Assembly (NCBI GenBank): GCA_040954595.2
Contig: CM082583.2
Coordinates: 1,178,001-1,242,000, forward strand
Reading direction: 5' to 3'
Source of the DNA: Balanoglossus misakiensis
Taxonomy: Eukaryota > Hemichordata
Length of the DNA: 64,000 nt
A program made the translations under genes and the position numbers. The notes beneath the pieces are model-generated. The model was not told where the DNA came from, searched no databases, and was given only the letters and a program-made list of their open reading frames with translations. Positions within the stretch are counted from its first letter, which is position 1; each line of letters opens with the position of its first letter. Of the stretch, positions 24,480 through 39,127 are shown one piece after another.

Positions 24480-27400
24480 TACTCCGCTCTAAAGTGCCGG
24501 GGCTTCAGCTAAACCATGCCGTAGGAAATCCGACGTAATCACCGTTGATAACTTACGCCAGTCTGTGTCATATAGAGCCGGTGCACCAGCCGAGTCACGC
24601 CGTAGGAAATCTGACTTGATCAACGTGGTCAATGTACGCCTGTTTCTGCTCTAGAGTGCCGGGGCTTCAGCTGAGCCAGGCCGTGGGAAACCCGACGTGA
24701 TTACCGTTGTTAACTTACGCCAGTTTGTGTCCTATATATAGTGCCGGGGCATCAGCCGTGCCAGGCCGAAGGAAATGTGAGTAGATCAACGTGGTCTCTG
24801 TACGCGTGTTTCTGCTCTAGAGTGCCAGGGCTTTAGCCAAGCCATGCCGTAGGAAATCTGACTTGATCAACGTTGCTAACGAACGCTAATGTCTGTCATA
24901 GTGTGCCGGGGTTTTAGTCGAGCCAAGCCGTAGGAGATCAGACTTCATCAACGTGGTCTCTGTACGCGTGTTTCTGCTCTAGAGTGCCGGGGCTTTATCC
25001 AACCCATGCCGTAGAAAATCTGACTTGATCACCGTTGCTAACGTACGCTAGTGTCTGTCATATTGTGACGGAGATTTAGCCGAGCCAGGCCGTAGAAAAA
25101 TCGACTTGTTCAACGTTACCAGTGTGCAACTGTTTCTGCTCTAGAGTGTCAGGGTTTTAGCCGACTTATGCTGTAGGAAATCTGAGTTGATGAACGGGAA
25201 TTCAATGTTAGAAAACCCGTGTGGAAAGTATCTCTACCCGTTTGAAACTAAGAAAAGAATTTATTCTTATTTATTTTGTAAAAAAGACAATTTTTCGAAA
25301 AAAAGTCGAAAAATTGCAATTTTGTCTTGGGTGATTCAAATTATACCGCCTTTTCTGGAATTTGCAGCACTTTTTACAAGAGAACGACACTTCATGCTCC
25401 ATAATATTTCCGAAAATGAAGAAAAGAGTTAATTTTTTATGATTTTTCAAAAATTTACCATTTTTGTCAAAATATGGCCAAAATGGCTATTTTTCTTGAA
25501 TTCCGTCAATATCTCTGCATTTTTGGAGTGGTCGAGAGTTTTAACATACAATCAACATGTCATATATGATCAGGGCACCAAATTCGAAGAATAAAGGTTT
25601 TTTTATTTTTTTTTGTAAAAATGACATTTTCAAGGAAAATTTGGTAAAACGCAATTTTGTCTGCAGTGAGCCAAATTAGACGGTCTTTTGTGGAATTTGT
25701 ATCGATATATACATACGAAGAGCATTCTATACTCCATCAGATTTCCGAAAATGTAGAAAACAGGTATTATTTGTAATTTTCAAAAATTTACCATTTTGAC
25801 CAAATTGTGGCTAAAATTGTTATTTTCGTGATGAATGCCGCCAGTGTCACTGCTTTTAAAAGCCATAAAAACTTTTAACACACAAGCAATTGTTTATATA
25901 TGATCAGGTCACCGAATTAAAAATATAAAGAATGTTTTGCCTAAAAATGACCTTTTTGGTGCAAAAACGAATAAAACGCAATCTTGTATTAAATCAGTTC
26001 ATTCAGAGTGCATTTTTTATAATCAGCACCATTTTTACATATATTGAAAATTTCATACATCATCAGATATCCAAATATGAAAAAATGATTTAGATTTTAG
26101 ATGATTGTCCAAAATTAGCTGATATCTAATAAATGTAGTATTGAACCGTTCTGTCCCCCCCCCCCTACATTATATGCGGTACGCCGATGTCAGCTTACCC
26201 GGCAGTACTGCAGGCCGTGCCCCCAAATAACGTCGGTGTTTGAAACGCCCTGGTTAAATTCGGGCTTTCTCTATAAATTGACAGGCAATAATGCAGTCCT
26301 ACCGGAACAAATGTCGAGTGTTGACCCGCTGTGACTTTCCCTGTTCGGTTTGCCCGACTTAGCCAACGTCTTTGTACTAGAGTGTCGGGTCTTTTGCAGA
26401 GCCAGGCCGAAGGAAATCCGACTTGATCACCGTTGCTAACGAACGCTAGTGTCTGTCATGGTGTGCCGGGGTTTTAGTCGAGCCAGGCCGTAGGAGATCT
26501 GACTTGATCATCGTGGTCAATGTCCGCGTGTTTCCGCTCTAAAGTGCCGGGGCTTCAGCTAAACCAGGCCGTAGGAAATCCGACGTAATCACCGTTGATA
26601 ACTTACGCCAGTCTGTGTCATATAGAGCCGGTGCACCAGCCGAGTCACGCCGTAGGAAATCTGACTTGATCAACGTGGTCAATGTACGCCTGTTTCTGCT
26701 CTAGAGTGCCGGGGCTTCAGCTGAGCCAGGCCGTAGGAAACCCGACGTGATTACCGTTGTTAACTTACGCCAGTTTGTGTCCTATATATAGTGCCGGGGC
26801 ATCAGCCGTGCCAGGCCGAAGGAAATGTGAGTAGATCAACGTGGTCTCTGTACGCGTGTTTCTGCTCTAGAGTGCCAGGGCTTTAGCCAAGCCATGCCGT
26901 AGGAAATCTGACTTGATCAACGTTGCTAACGAACGCTAGTGTCTGTCATAGTGTGCCGGGGTTTTAGTCGAGCCAAGCCGTAGGAGATCAGACTTGATCA
27001 ACGTGGTCTCTGTACGCGTGTTTCTGCTCTAGAGTGCCGGGGCTTTATCCAAGCCATGCCGTAGAAAATCTGACTTGATCACCGTTGCTAACGTACGCTA
27101 GTGTCTGTCATATTGTGACGGAGATTTAGCCGAGCCAGGTCGTAGAAAAATCGACTTGTTCAACGTTACCAGTGTGCAACTGTTTCTGCTCTAGAGTGTC
27201 AGGGTTTTAGCCGACTTATGCTGTAGGAAATCTGAGTTGATGAACGGGAATTCAATGTTAGAAAACCCGTGTGGAAAGTATCTCTACCCGTTTGAAACTA
27301 AGAAAAGAATTTATTCTTATTTATTTTGTAAAAAAAGACAATTTTTCGAAAAAAAGTTGAAAATGGTAATTTTGTCTTGGGTGATTCAAATTATACCGCC

Positions 27401-30400
27401 TTTTCTGGAATTTGCAGCACTTTTTGCAAGAGAACGACACTTCATGCTCCATAATATTTCCGAAAATGAAGAAAAGAGTTAATTTTTTATGATTTTTCAC
27501 AAATTTACCATTTTTGTCAAAATATGGCCAAAATGGCTATTTTTCTTGAATTCCCCCAATATCTCTGCATTTTTGGAGTGGTCGAGAGTTTTAACATACA
27601 ATCAACATGTCATATATGATCATGGCCCCAAATTCGAAGAACAAAGGTTTTTTTATTTTTTTTTCTAAAAAAGACATTTTCAAGGAAAATTTGGTAAAAC
27701 GCAATTTTGTCTGCAGTGAGCCAAATTAGACGGTCTTTTGTGGAATTTGTATCGATATATACATACGAAGAGCATTCTATACTCCATCAGATTTCCGAAA
27801 ATGTAGAAAACAGGTATTTTTTGTAATTTTCAAAAATTTACCATTTTGACCAAATTGTGGCTAAAATTGTTATTTTCGTGATGAATGCCGCCAGTGTCAC
27901 TGCTTTTAAAAGTTATAAAAACTTTTAACATACAAGCAATTGTTTATATATGATCAGGTCACCGAATTAAAAATATAAAGAATGTTTTGCCTAAAAATGA
28001 CCTTTTTGGTGCAAAAACGAATAAAACGCAATCTTGTATTAAATCAGTTCATTCAGAGTGCATGTTTTATATTAAGCACCATTTTTACATATAATGGAAA
28101 TTTCATACATCATCAGATATCCAAATATGAAAAAATGATTTAGATTTTAGATGATTGTCCAAAATTAGCTGATATCTAATAAATGTAGTATTGAACCGTT
28201 CTGTCCCCCCCCCCCCTTACATTATATGCGGTACGCCGATGTCAGCTTACCCGGCAGTACTGCAGGCCGTGCCCCCAACTAACGTCGGTGTTTGGAACGC
28301 CCTGGTTAAATTCGGGCTTTCTCTATAAATTGACAGGCAATAATGCAGTCCTACCCGACCAAATGTCGAGTGTTGACCCGCTGTGACTTTCCCTCTTCGG
28401 TTTGCCCGACTTAGCCAACGTCTTTGTACTAGAGTGTCGGGTCTTTTGCAGAGCCAGGCCGAAGGAAATCCGACTTGATCACCGTTGCTAACGAACGCTA
28501 GTGTCTGTCATGGTGTGCCGGGGTTTTAGTCGAGCCAGGCTGTAGGAGATCTGACTTGATCATCGTGGTCAATGTACGCGTGTTTCCGCTCTAAAGTGCC
28601 GGGGCTTCAGCTAAACCAGGCCGTAGGAAATCCGACGTAATCACCGTTGATAACTTACGCCAGTCTGTGTCATATAGAGCCGGTGCACCAGCCGAGTCAC
28701 GCCGAAGGAAATCTGACTTGATCAACGTGGTCAATGTACGCGTGTTTCCGCTCTAAAGTGCCGGGGCTTCAGCTAAACCAGGCCGTAGGAAATCTGACGT
28801 AATCACCGTTGTTAACTTACGCCAGTCTGTGTCCTATATATAGTGCCGGGGCATCAGCCGTGCCAGGCCGATGGAAATGTGAGTAGATCAACGTGGTCTC
28901 TGTACGCGTGTTTCTGCTCTAGAGTGTCAGGGCTTTAGCAAAGCCATGCCGTAGGAAATCTGACTTGATCAACGTTGCTAACGAACGCTAGTGTCTGTCA
29001 TAGTGTGCCGGGGTTTTAGTCGAGCCAAGCCGTAGGAGATCAGACTTGATCAACGTGGTCTCTGTACGCGTGTTTCTGCTCTAGAGTGCCGGGGCTTTAT
29101 CCAACCCATGCCGTTGAAAATCTGACTTGATCACCGTTGCTAACGTACGCTAGTGTCTGTCATATTGTGACGAGATTTAGCCGAGCCAGGCCGTAGAAAA
29201 ATCGACTTGTTCAACGTTATCAGTGTGCAACTGTTTCTGCTCTAGAGTGTCAGGGTTTTAGCCGACTTATGCTGTAGGAAATCTGAGTTGATGAACGGGA
29301 ATTCAATGTTAGAAAACCCGTGTGGAAAGTATCTCTACCCGTTTGAAACTAAGAAAAGAATTTATTCTTATTTATTTTGTAAAAAAGACAATTTTTCGAA
29401 AACAAGTCGAAAATGGTAATTTTGTCTTGGGTGATTCAAATTATACCACATTTTCTGGAATTTGCAGCACTTTTTACAAGAGAACGACACTTCATGCTCC
29501 ATAATATTTCCGAAAATGAAGAAAAGAGTTTTATTTTTTATGATTTTTTAAAAATGTACCATTTTGTCAAAATATGGCCAAAATGGCTATTTTTTCTTGA
29601 ATTCCGTCAATATCTCTGCATTTTTGGAGTGGTCGAAAGTTTTAACATACAATCAACATGTCATATATGATCAGGGCACCAAATTCGAAGAACGAAGGTT
29701 TTTTTATTTTATTTTTCTAAAAATGACATTTTCAAGGAAAATTTGGTAAAACGCAATTTTGTCTGCAGTGAGCCAAATTAGACGGTCTTTTGTGGAATTG
29801 GTATCGATATATATATACGAAGAGCATTCTATACTCCATCAGATTTCCGAAAATGTAGAAAACAGGTATTTTTTGTAATTTTCAAAAATTTACCATTTTG
29901 ACCAAATTGTGGTTAAAATTGTTATTTTCGTGTTGAATGCCGCCAGTGTCACTGCTTTTAAAAGTCATAAAAACTTTTAACATGCAAGCAATTGCTTATA
30001 TATGATCAGGTCACCGAATTAAAAAAATAAAGAATGTTTTGCCTAAAAATGACCTTTTTGGTGCAAAAACGAATAAAACGCAATTTTGTATTAAATCAGC
30101 TCATTCAGAGTGCATTTTTTATAATCAGCACCATTTTTACATATAATGGAAATTTCATACATCATCAGATATCCAAATATGAAAAAATGATTTAGATTTT
30201 AGATGATTGTCCAAAATTAGCTGATATCTAATAAATGTAGTATTGAACCGTTCTGTCCCCCCCCCCCCTACATTATATGCGGTACGCCGATGTCAGCTTA
30301 CCCGGCAGTACTGCAGGCCGTGCCCCCAAATAACGTCGGTGTTTGAAACGCCCTGGTTAAATTCGGGCTTTCTCTATAAATTGACAGGCAATAATGCAGT

Positions 30401-33400
30401 CCTACCCGAACAAATGTCGAGTGTTGACCCGCTGTGACTTTCCTTCTTCGGTTTGCTCGACTTAGCCAACGTCTTTGTACTAATGTGTCGGGTCTTTTGC
30501 AGAGCCAGGCCGAAGGAAATCCGACTTGATCACCGTTGCTAACGAACGCTAGTGTCTGTCATGGTGTGCCGGGGTTTTAGTCGAGCCAGGCCGTAGGAGA
30601 TCTGACTTGATCATCGTGGTCAATGTACGCGTGTTTCCGCTCTAAAGTGCCGGGGCTTCAGCTAAACCATGCCGTAGGAAATCCGGCGTAATCACCGTTG
30701 ATAACTCACGCCAGTCTGTGTCATATAGAGCCGGTGCACCAGCCGAGTCACGCCGTAGGAAATCTGACTTGATCAACGTGGTCAATGTACGCCTGTTTGT
30801 GCTCTAAAGTGCCGGGGCTTTAGCTAAACCATGCCGTAGGAAATCCGACGTAATCACCGTTGATAACTTACGCCAGTCTGTGTCATATAGAGCCGGTGCA
30901 CCAGCCGAGTCACGCCGTAGGAAATCTGACTTGATCAACGTGGTCAATGTACGCCTGTTTCTGCTCTAGAGTGCCGGGGCTTCAGCTGAGCCAGGCCGTA
31001 GGAAACCCGACGTGATTACCGTTGTTAACTTACGCCAGTCTGTGTCCTATATATAGTGCCGGGGCATCAGCCGTGCCAGGCCGAAGGAAATGTGAGTAGA
31101 TCAACGTGGTCTCTGTACGCGTGTTTCTGCTCTAGAGTGTCAGGGCTTTAGCAAAGCCATGCCGTAGGAAATCTGACTTGATCAACGTTGCTAACGAACG
31201 CTAGTGTCTGTCATAGTGTGCCGGGATTTTAGTCGAGCCAAGCCGTAGGAGATCAGACTTGATCAACGTGGTCTCTGTACGCGTGTTTCTGCTCTAGAGT
31301 GCCGGGGCTTTATCCAACCCATGCCGTTGAAAATCTGACTTGATCACCGTTGCTAACGTACGCTAGTGTCTGTCATATTGTGACGAGATTTAGCCGAGCC
31401 AGGCCGTAGAAAAATCGACTTGTTCAACGTTATCAGTGTGCAACTGTTTCTGCTCTAGAGTGTCAGGGTTTTAGCCGACTTATGCTGTAGGAAATCTGAG
31501 TTGATGAACGGGAATTCAATGTTAGAAAACCCGTGTGGAAAGTATCTCTACCCGTTTGAAACTAAGAAAAGAATTTATTCTTATTTATTTTTTAAAAAAG
31601 ACAATTTTTCGAAAACAAGTCGAAAATGGTAATTTTGTCTTGGGTGATTCAAATTATACCACATTTTCTGGAATTTGCAGCACTTTTTACAAGAGAACGA
31701 CACTTCATGCTCCATAATATTTCCGAAAATGAAGAAAAGAGTTTATTTTTTATGATTTTTTAAAAATGTACCATTTTGTCAAAATATGACCAAAATGGCT
31801 ATTTTTTCTTGAATTCCGTCAATATCTCTGCATTTTTGGAGTGGTGGAAAGTTTTAACATACAATCAACATGTCATATATGATCAGGGCACCAAATTCGA
31901 AGAACGAAGGTTTTTTTATTTTATTTTTCTAAAAATGACATTTTCAAGGAAAATTTGGTAAAACGCAATTTTGTCTGCAGTAAGCCAAATTAGACGGTCT
32001 TTTGTGGAATTTGTATCGATATATATATACGAAGAGCATTCTATACTCCATCAAATTTCCGAAAATGTAGAAAACAGGTATTTTTTGTAATTTTCAAAAA
32101 TTTACCATTTTGACCAAATTGTGGTTAAAATTGTTATTTTCGTGTTGAATGCCGCCAGTGTCACTGCTTTTAAAAGTCATAAAAACTTTTAACATACAAG
32201 CCATTCTTTATATATGATCAGGTCACCGAATTAAAAAAATAAAGAATGTTTTGCCTAAAAATGACCTTTTAGGTGCAAAAACGAATAAAACGTAATTTTG
32301 TATTAAATCAGTTCATTCAGAGTGCATTTTTTATAATCAGCACCATTTTTACATATAATGGAAATTTCATACATCATCAGATATCCAAATATGAAAAAAT
32401 GATTTAGATTTTAGATGATTGTCCAAAATTAGCTGATATCTAATAAATGTAGTATTGAACCGTTCTGTTTCCCCCCCCCCCTATATTATATGCGGTACGC
32501 CGATGTCAGCTTACCCGGAAGTACTGCAGGCCGTGCCCCCAACTAACGTCGGTGTTTGTAACGCCCTGGTTAAATTCGGGCTTTCTCTATAAATTGACAG
32601 GCAATAATGCAGTCCTACCGGAACAAATGTCGAGTGTTGACCCGCTGTGACTTTCCCTCTTCGGTTTGTCCGACTTAGCCAACGTCTTTGTACTAGAGTG
32701 TCGGGTCTTTTGCAGAGCCAGGCCGAAGGAAATCCGACTTGATCACCGTTGCTAACGAACGCTAGTGTCTGTCATGGTGTGCCGGGGTTTTAGTCGAACC
32801 AGGCCGTAGGAGATCTGCCTTGATCATCGTGGTCAATGTACGCGTGTTTCCGCTCTAAAGTGCCGGGGCTTCAGCTAAACCAGGCCGTAGGAAATCCGAC
32901 GTAATCACCGTTGATAACTTACGCCAGTCTGTGTCATATAGAGCCGGTTCACCAGCCGAGTCACGCCGTAGGAAATCTGACTTGATCAACGTGGTCAATG
33001 TACGCCTGTTTCTGCTCTAGAGTGCCGGGGCTTCAGCTGAGCCAGGCCGTAGGAAACCCGACGTGATTACCGTTGTTAACTTACGCCAGTCTGTGTCCTA
33101 TATATAGTGCCGGGGCATCAGCCGTGCCAGGCCGAAGGAAATGTTAGTCGATCAACGTGGTCTCTGTACGCGTGTTTCTGCTCTAGAGTGTCAGGGCTTT
33201 AGCAAAGCCATGCCGTAGGAAATCTGACTTGATCAACGTTGCTAACGAACGCTCAATATTTTTAAGCGTAATTTGAAAACATACCTTTTTACTCGGTTTT
33301 ATGTGTAACGTGTTCGATTGTGTCCTTTGAACTATTTTTACCAGCCTTGTATTTTTTAATCTACTGTTTTAGCTGTGCACAATGCGCTGAGACGTATGTG

Positions 33401-36400
33401 TAGCGCATTTTAAACAATTCTTAATAATAATAATAATAATAACGCTAGTGTCTGTCATAGTGTGCCGGGGTTTTAGTCGAGCCAAGCCGTAGGAGATCAG
33501 ACTTCATCAACGTGGTCTCTGTACGCGTGTTTCTGCTCTAGAGTGCCGGGGCTTTATCCAACCCATGCCGTTGAAAATCTGACTTGATCACCGTTGCTAA
33601 CGTACGCTAGTGTCTGACATATTGTGACGAGATTTAGCCGAGCCAGGCCGTAGAAAAATCGACTTGTTCAACGTTATCAGTGTGCAACTGTTTCTGCTCT
33701 AGAGTGTCAGGGTTTTAGCCGACTTATGCTGTAGGAAATCTGAGTTGATGAACGGGAATTCAATGTTAGAAAACCCGTGTGGAAAGTATCTCTACCCGTT
33801 TGAAACTAAGAAAAGAATTTATTCTTATTTATTTTTTAAAAAAGACAATTTTTCGAAAACAAGTCGAAAATGGTAATTTTGTCTTGGGTGATTCAAATTA
33901 TACCACATTTTCTGGAATTTGCAGCACTTTTTACAAGAGAACGACACTTCATGCTCCATAATATTTCCGAAAATGAAGAAAAGAGTTTTATTTTTTATGA
34001 TTTTTTAAAAATGTACCATTTTGTCAAAATATCGCCAAAATGGCTATTTTTTCTTGAATTCCGTCAATATCTCTGCATTTTTGGAGTGGTGGAAAGTTTT
34101 AACATACAATCAACATGTCATATATGATCAGGGCACCAAATTCGAAGAACGAAGGTTTTTTTATTTTATTTTTCTAAAAATGACATTTTCAGGGAAAATT
34201 TGGTTAAACGCAATTTTGTCTGCAGTAAGCCAAATTAGACGGTCTTTTGTGGAATTTGTATCGATATATATATACGAAGAGCATTCTATACTCCATCAGA
34301 TTTCCGAAAATGTAGAAAACAGGTATTTTTTGTAATTTTCAAAAATTTACCATTTTGACCAAATTGTGGTTAAAATTGTTATTTTCGTGTTGAATGCCGC
34401 CAGTGTCACTGCTTTTAAAAGTCATAAAAACTTTTAACATGCAAGCAATTGCTTATATATGATCAGGCCACCGAATTAAAAAAATAAAGAATGTTTTGCC
34501 TAAAAATGACCTTTTTGGTGCAAAAACGAATAAAACGCAATTTTGTATTAAATCAGCTCATTCAGAGTGCATTTTTTATAATCAGCACCATTTTTACATA
34601 TATTGGAAATTTCATACATCATCAGATATCCAAATATGAAAAAATGATTTAGATTTTAGATGATTGTCCAAAATTAGCTGATATCTAATAAATGTAGTAT
34701 TGAACCGTTCTGTCCCCCCCCCCCCTACATTATATGCGGTACGCCGATGTCAGCTTACCCGGCAGTACTGCAGGCCGTGCCCCCAAATAACGTCGGTGTT
34801 TGAAACGCCCTGGTTAAATTCGGGCTTTCTCTATAAATTGACAGGCAATAATGCAGTCCTACCCGAACAAATGTCGAGTGTTGACCCGCTGTGACTTTCC
34901 CTCTTCGGTTTGCCCGACTTAGCCAACGTCTCTGTACTAATGTGTCGGGTCTTTTGCAGAGCCAGGCCGAAGGAAATCCGACTTGATCACCGTTGCTAAC
35001 GAACGCTAGTGTCTGTCATGGTGTGCCGGGGTTTTAGTCGAGCCAGGCCGTAGGAGATCTGACTTGATCATCGTGGTCAATGTACTCGTGTTTCCGCTCT
35101 GAAGTGCCGGGGCTTCAGCTAAACCATGCCGTAGGAAATCCGTCGTAATCACCGTTGATAACTTACGCCAGTCTGTGTCATATAGAGCCGGTGCACCAGC
35201 CGAGTCACGCCGTAGGAAATCTGACTTGATCAACGTGGTCAATGTACGCCTGTTTCTGCTCTAGAGTGCCGGGGCTTCAGCTGAGCCAGGCCGTAGGAAA
35301 CCCGACGTGATTACCGTTGTTAACTTACGCCAGTCTGTGTCCTATATATAGTGCCGGGGCATCAGCCGTGCCAGGCCGAAGGAAATGTGAGTAGATCAAC
35401 GTGGTCTCTGTACGCGTGTTTCTGCTCTAGAGTGCCGGGGCTTTATCCAAGCCATGCCGTAGAAAATCTGACTTGATCACCGTTGCTAACGTACGATAGT
35501 GTCTGTCATATTGTGACGGAGATTTAGCCGAGCCAGGCCGTAGAAAAATCGACTTGTTCAACGTTACCAGTGTGCAACTGTTTCTGCTCTAAAGTCTCAG
35601 GGTTTTAGCCGACTTATGCTGTAGGAAATCTGAGTTGATGAACGGGAATTCAATGTTAGAAAACCCGTGTGGAAAGTATCTCTACCCGTTTGAAACTAAG
35701 AAAAGAATTTATTCTTATTTTTTTTCTAAAAATGACATTTTCAAGGAAAATTTGGTAAAACGCAATTTTGTCTGCAGTGAGCCAAATTGGCCGTTTTTTT
35801 GTGGAATTTGTATCGATATATATATAGAAAGAGCATTCTATACTCCATCAGATTTCCGAAAATGTAGAAAACAGGTATTTTTTGTAATTTTCAAAAATTT
35901 ACCATTTTGACCGAATTGTGGCTAAAATTGTTATTTTCGTGTTGAATGCCGCCAGTGTCACTGCTTTTAAAAGTCATTAAAACTTTTAACATACAAGCAA
36001 TTGTTTATATATGATCAGGTCACCGAATTTAAAGAATAAAGAATGTTTTCCCTAAAAATGACCTTTTTGGTGCAAAAACGAATAAAACGCAATTTTGTAT
36101 TAAATCAGCTCATTCAGAGTGCATTTTTTATAATCAGCACCATTTTTACATATAATGGAAATTTCATACATCATCAGATATCCAAATATGAAAAAATGAT
36201 TTAGATTTTAGATGATTGTCCAAAAGTAGCTGATATCTAATAAATATAGTATTGAACCGTTCTGTTCCCCCCCCCCCCTACATTACATGCGGTACGCCGA
36301 TGTCAGCTTACCCGTCAGTACTGCAGGCCGTGCCCACAACTAACGTCGGTGTTTGAAACGCCCTGGTTAAATTCGGGCTTTCTCTATAAATTGACAGGCA

Positions 36401-39127
36401 ATAATGTAGTCCTACCGGAACAAATGTCGAGTGTTGACCCGCTGTGACTTTCCCTCTTCGGTTTGCCCGACTTAGCCAACGTCTTTGTACTAGAGTGTCG
36501 GGTGTTTTGCAGAGCCAGGCCGAAGGAAATCCGACTTGATCACCGTTGCTAACGAACGCTAGTGTCTGTCATGGTGTGCCGGGGTTTTAGTCGAGCCAGG
36601 CCGTAGGAGATCTGACTGGATCATCGTGGTCAATGTACGCGTGTTTCCGCTCTAAAGTGCCGGGGCTTCAGCTAAACCAGGCCGTAGGAAATCCGACGTA
36701 ATCACCGTTGATAACTTACGCCAGTCTGTGTCATATAGAGCCGGTGCACCAGCCGAGTCCGCCGTAGGAATCTGATTTGATCAACGTGGTCAATGTACGC
36801 CTGTTTCTGCTCTAGAGTGCCGGGGCTTCAGCTGAGCCAGGCCGTAGGAAACCCGACGTGATTACCGTTGTTAACTTACGCCAGTCTGTGTCCTATATAT
36901 AGTGCGGGGCATCAGCCGTGCCAGGCCTAAGGAAATGTGAGTAGATCAATGTGGTCTCTGTACGCGTGTTTCTGCTCTAGAATGCCAGGGCTTTAGCCAA
37001 GCCATGCCGTAGGAAATCTGAATTGATCAACGTTGCTAACGAACGCTAGTGTCTGTCATAGTGTGCCGGGGTTTTAGTCGAGCCAAGCCGTAGGAGATCT
37101 GACTTGATCATCGTGGTCAATGTACGCGTGTTTCCGCTCTAAAGTGCCGGGGCTTGAGCTAAACCAGGCCGTAGGAAATCCGACGTAATCACCGTTGATA
37201 ACTTACGCCAGTCTGTGTCATATAGAGCCGGTGCACCAGCGGAGTCACACCGTAGGAAATCTGACTTGATCAACGTGGTCAATGTACGCCTGTTTCTGCT
37301 CTAGAGTGCCGGGGCTTCAGCTGAGCCAGGCCGTAGGAAACCCGACGTGATTACCGTTGTTAACTTACACAAGTCTGTGTCCTATATATACTGCCGGGGC
37401 ATCAGCCGTGCCAGGCCGAAGGAAATGTGAGTAGATCAACGTGGTTTCTGTACGCGTGTTTCTGCTCTAGAGTGCCAGGGCTTTAGCCAAGCCATGCCGT
37501 AGGAAATCTGACTTGATCACCGTTGCTAACGAACGCTAGTGTCTGTCATAGTGTGCCGGGGCTTTAGTCGAACCAAGCCGTAGGAGATCAGACTTGATCA
37601 ACGTGGTCTCTGTACGCGTGTTTCTGCTCTGGAGTGCCGGGGCTTTATCCAAGCCATGCCGTAGAAAATCTGACTTGATCACCGTTGCTAACCTACGCTA
37701 GTGTCTGTCATATTGTGACGGAGATTTAGCCGAGCCAGGCCGTAGAAAAATCGACTTGTTCAACGTTACCAGTGTGCAACTGTTTCTGTTCTAGAGAGTC
37801 AGGGTTTTAGCCGACTTGTAGGAAATCTGAGTTGATGAACGCGAATTCAATGTTAGAAATCCGTGTGGAAAGTATCTCTACCCGTTTGGAACTAAGAAAA
37901 GAATTTATTCTTATTTATTTTGTAAAAAAACAATATTTCGAAAAAAAGTCGAAAATGGTAATTTTGTCTTGGGTGATTCAAATTATACCGCCTTTTCTGG
38001 AATTTGCAGCACTTTTTACAAGAGAACGACACTTCATGCTCTATAATATTTCCGAAAATGAAGAAAAGAGTTAATTTTTTATGATTTTTTAAAAATTTAC
38101 CATTTTTGTCAAAATATGGCCAAAATGGCTATTTTTTCTTGAATTCCGTCAATATCTCAGCATTTTTGGAGTGGTCGAAAGTTTTAACATACAATCAACA
38201 TGTCATATATGATCAGGCACTAAATTCGAAGAACAAAGGTTTTTTATTTTTTTTTCTAAAAATGACATTTTCAAGGAAAATTTGGTAAAACGCAATTTTG
38301 TCTGCAGTGAGCCAAATTAGACGGTCTTTTGTGGAATTTGTATCGATATATACATACGAAGAGCATTCTATACTCCATCAGATTTCCGAAAATGTAGAAA
38401 ACAGGTATTATTTGTAATTTTCAAAAATTTACCATTTTGACCAAATTGTGGCTAAAATTGTTATTTAAGTGTTGAATGCCGCCAGTGTCACTGCTTTTAA
38501 AAGTCATCAAAACTTTTAACATACAAGCAATTGTTTATATATGATAAGGTCACCGAATTAAAAAAATAAAGAATGTTTTGCCTAAAAATGACCTTTTTGG
38601 TGCAAAAACGAATAAAACGCAATTTTGTATTAAATCAGCTCATTCAGAGTGCATTTTTTATAATCAGCACCATTTTTACATATAATGGAAATTTCATACA
38701 TCATCAGATATCCAAATATGAAAAGATGATTTACATTTTAGATGATTGTCAAAAATTAGCTGATATCTGATAAATGTAGTATTGAACCGTTCTGTTCCCC
38801 CCCCCCCTACATTATATGCGGTACGCTGATGTCAGCTTACCCGGCAGTACTGCAGGCCGTGCCCCCAACTAACGTCGGTGTTTGAAACGCCCTGGTTAAA
38901 TTCGGGCTTTCTCTATAAATTGACAGGCAATAATGCAGTCCTACCGGAACAAATGTCGAGTGTTGACCCGCTGTGACTTTCCCTGTTCGGTTTGCCCGAC
39001 TTAGCCAACGTCTTTGTACTAGAGTGTCGGGTCTTTTGCAGAGCCAGGCCGAAGGAAATCCGACTTGATCACCGTTGCTAACGAACGCTAGTGTCTGTCA
39101 TGGTGTGCCGGGGTTTTAGTCGAGCCA
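24480..39127 (+). repeat. Higher-order satellite array, left part
   Basis: Unit landmarks (GAACGGGAATTCAATGTTAG) occur near 25192, 27241, 29293, 31506, 33751, 35640 and 37839, giving periods of ~1.9-2.25 kb. Each unit has a domain of ~82-bp monomers with cores such as GTGCCGGGGCTT, GCCGTAGGAAATCTGACTTG and ATCAACGTTGCTAACG. An AT-rich block of ~1 kb follows, made of three diverged ~330-bp repeats (for example starts near 25321, 25656 and 25982), then a C-run of 8-12 (near 26155, 28206, 30257, 32470, 34713, 36267, 38799). A CG-containing link, GCGGTACGCCGATGTCAGC, closes the unit. Monomer number varies between units. Short frames recurring in the AT-rich block are interrupted differently in each unit, so I do not call genes. 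The unit at 39 kb is interrupted by the 22.8-kb insertion. Confidence 0.9.
33254..33440 (+). mobile_element. 187-bp SINE-like or LINE-tail insertion in the satellite
   Basis: It interrupts a monomer found intact in other units. AACGCT is present at 33248-33253 and again at 33441-33446, giving a 6-bp target duplication. The insert ends in TAATAATAATAAT, and ATGCGCTGAGACG plus GTAGCGCATTTTAAA near its end resemble the 3' tails of L2/CR1-type elements. The resemblance is from memory; the insertion itself is seen directly. Confidence 0.75.

Noticed and set aside
25187-38770. Recurring open frames starting MLENPCGKYLYPFE and MSKYGQNGYFF in the satellite units
   Set aside because: They recur only because the units are repeats, and each unit breaks them at different places. 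No codon-level conservation is visible.
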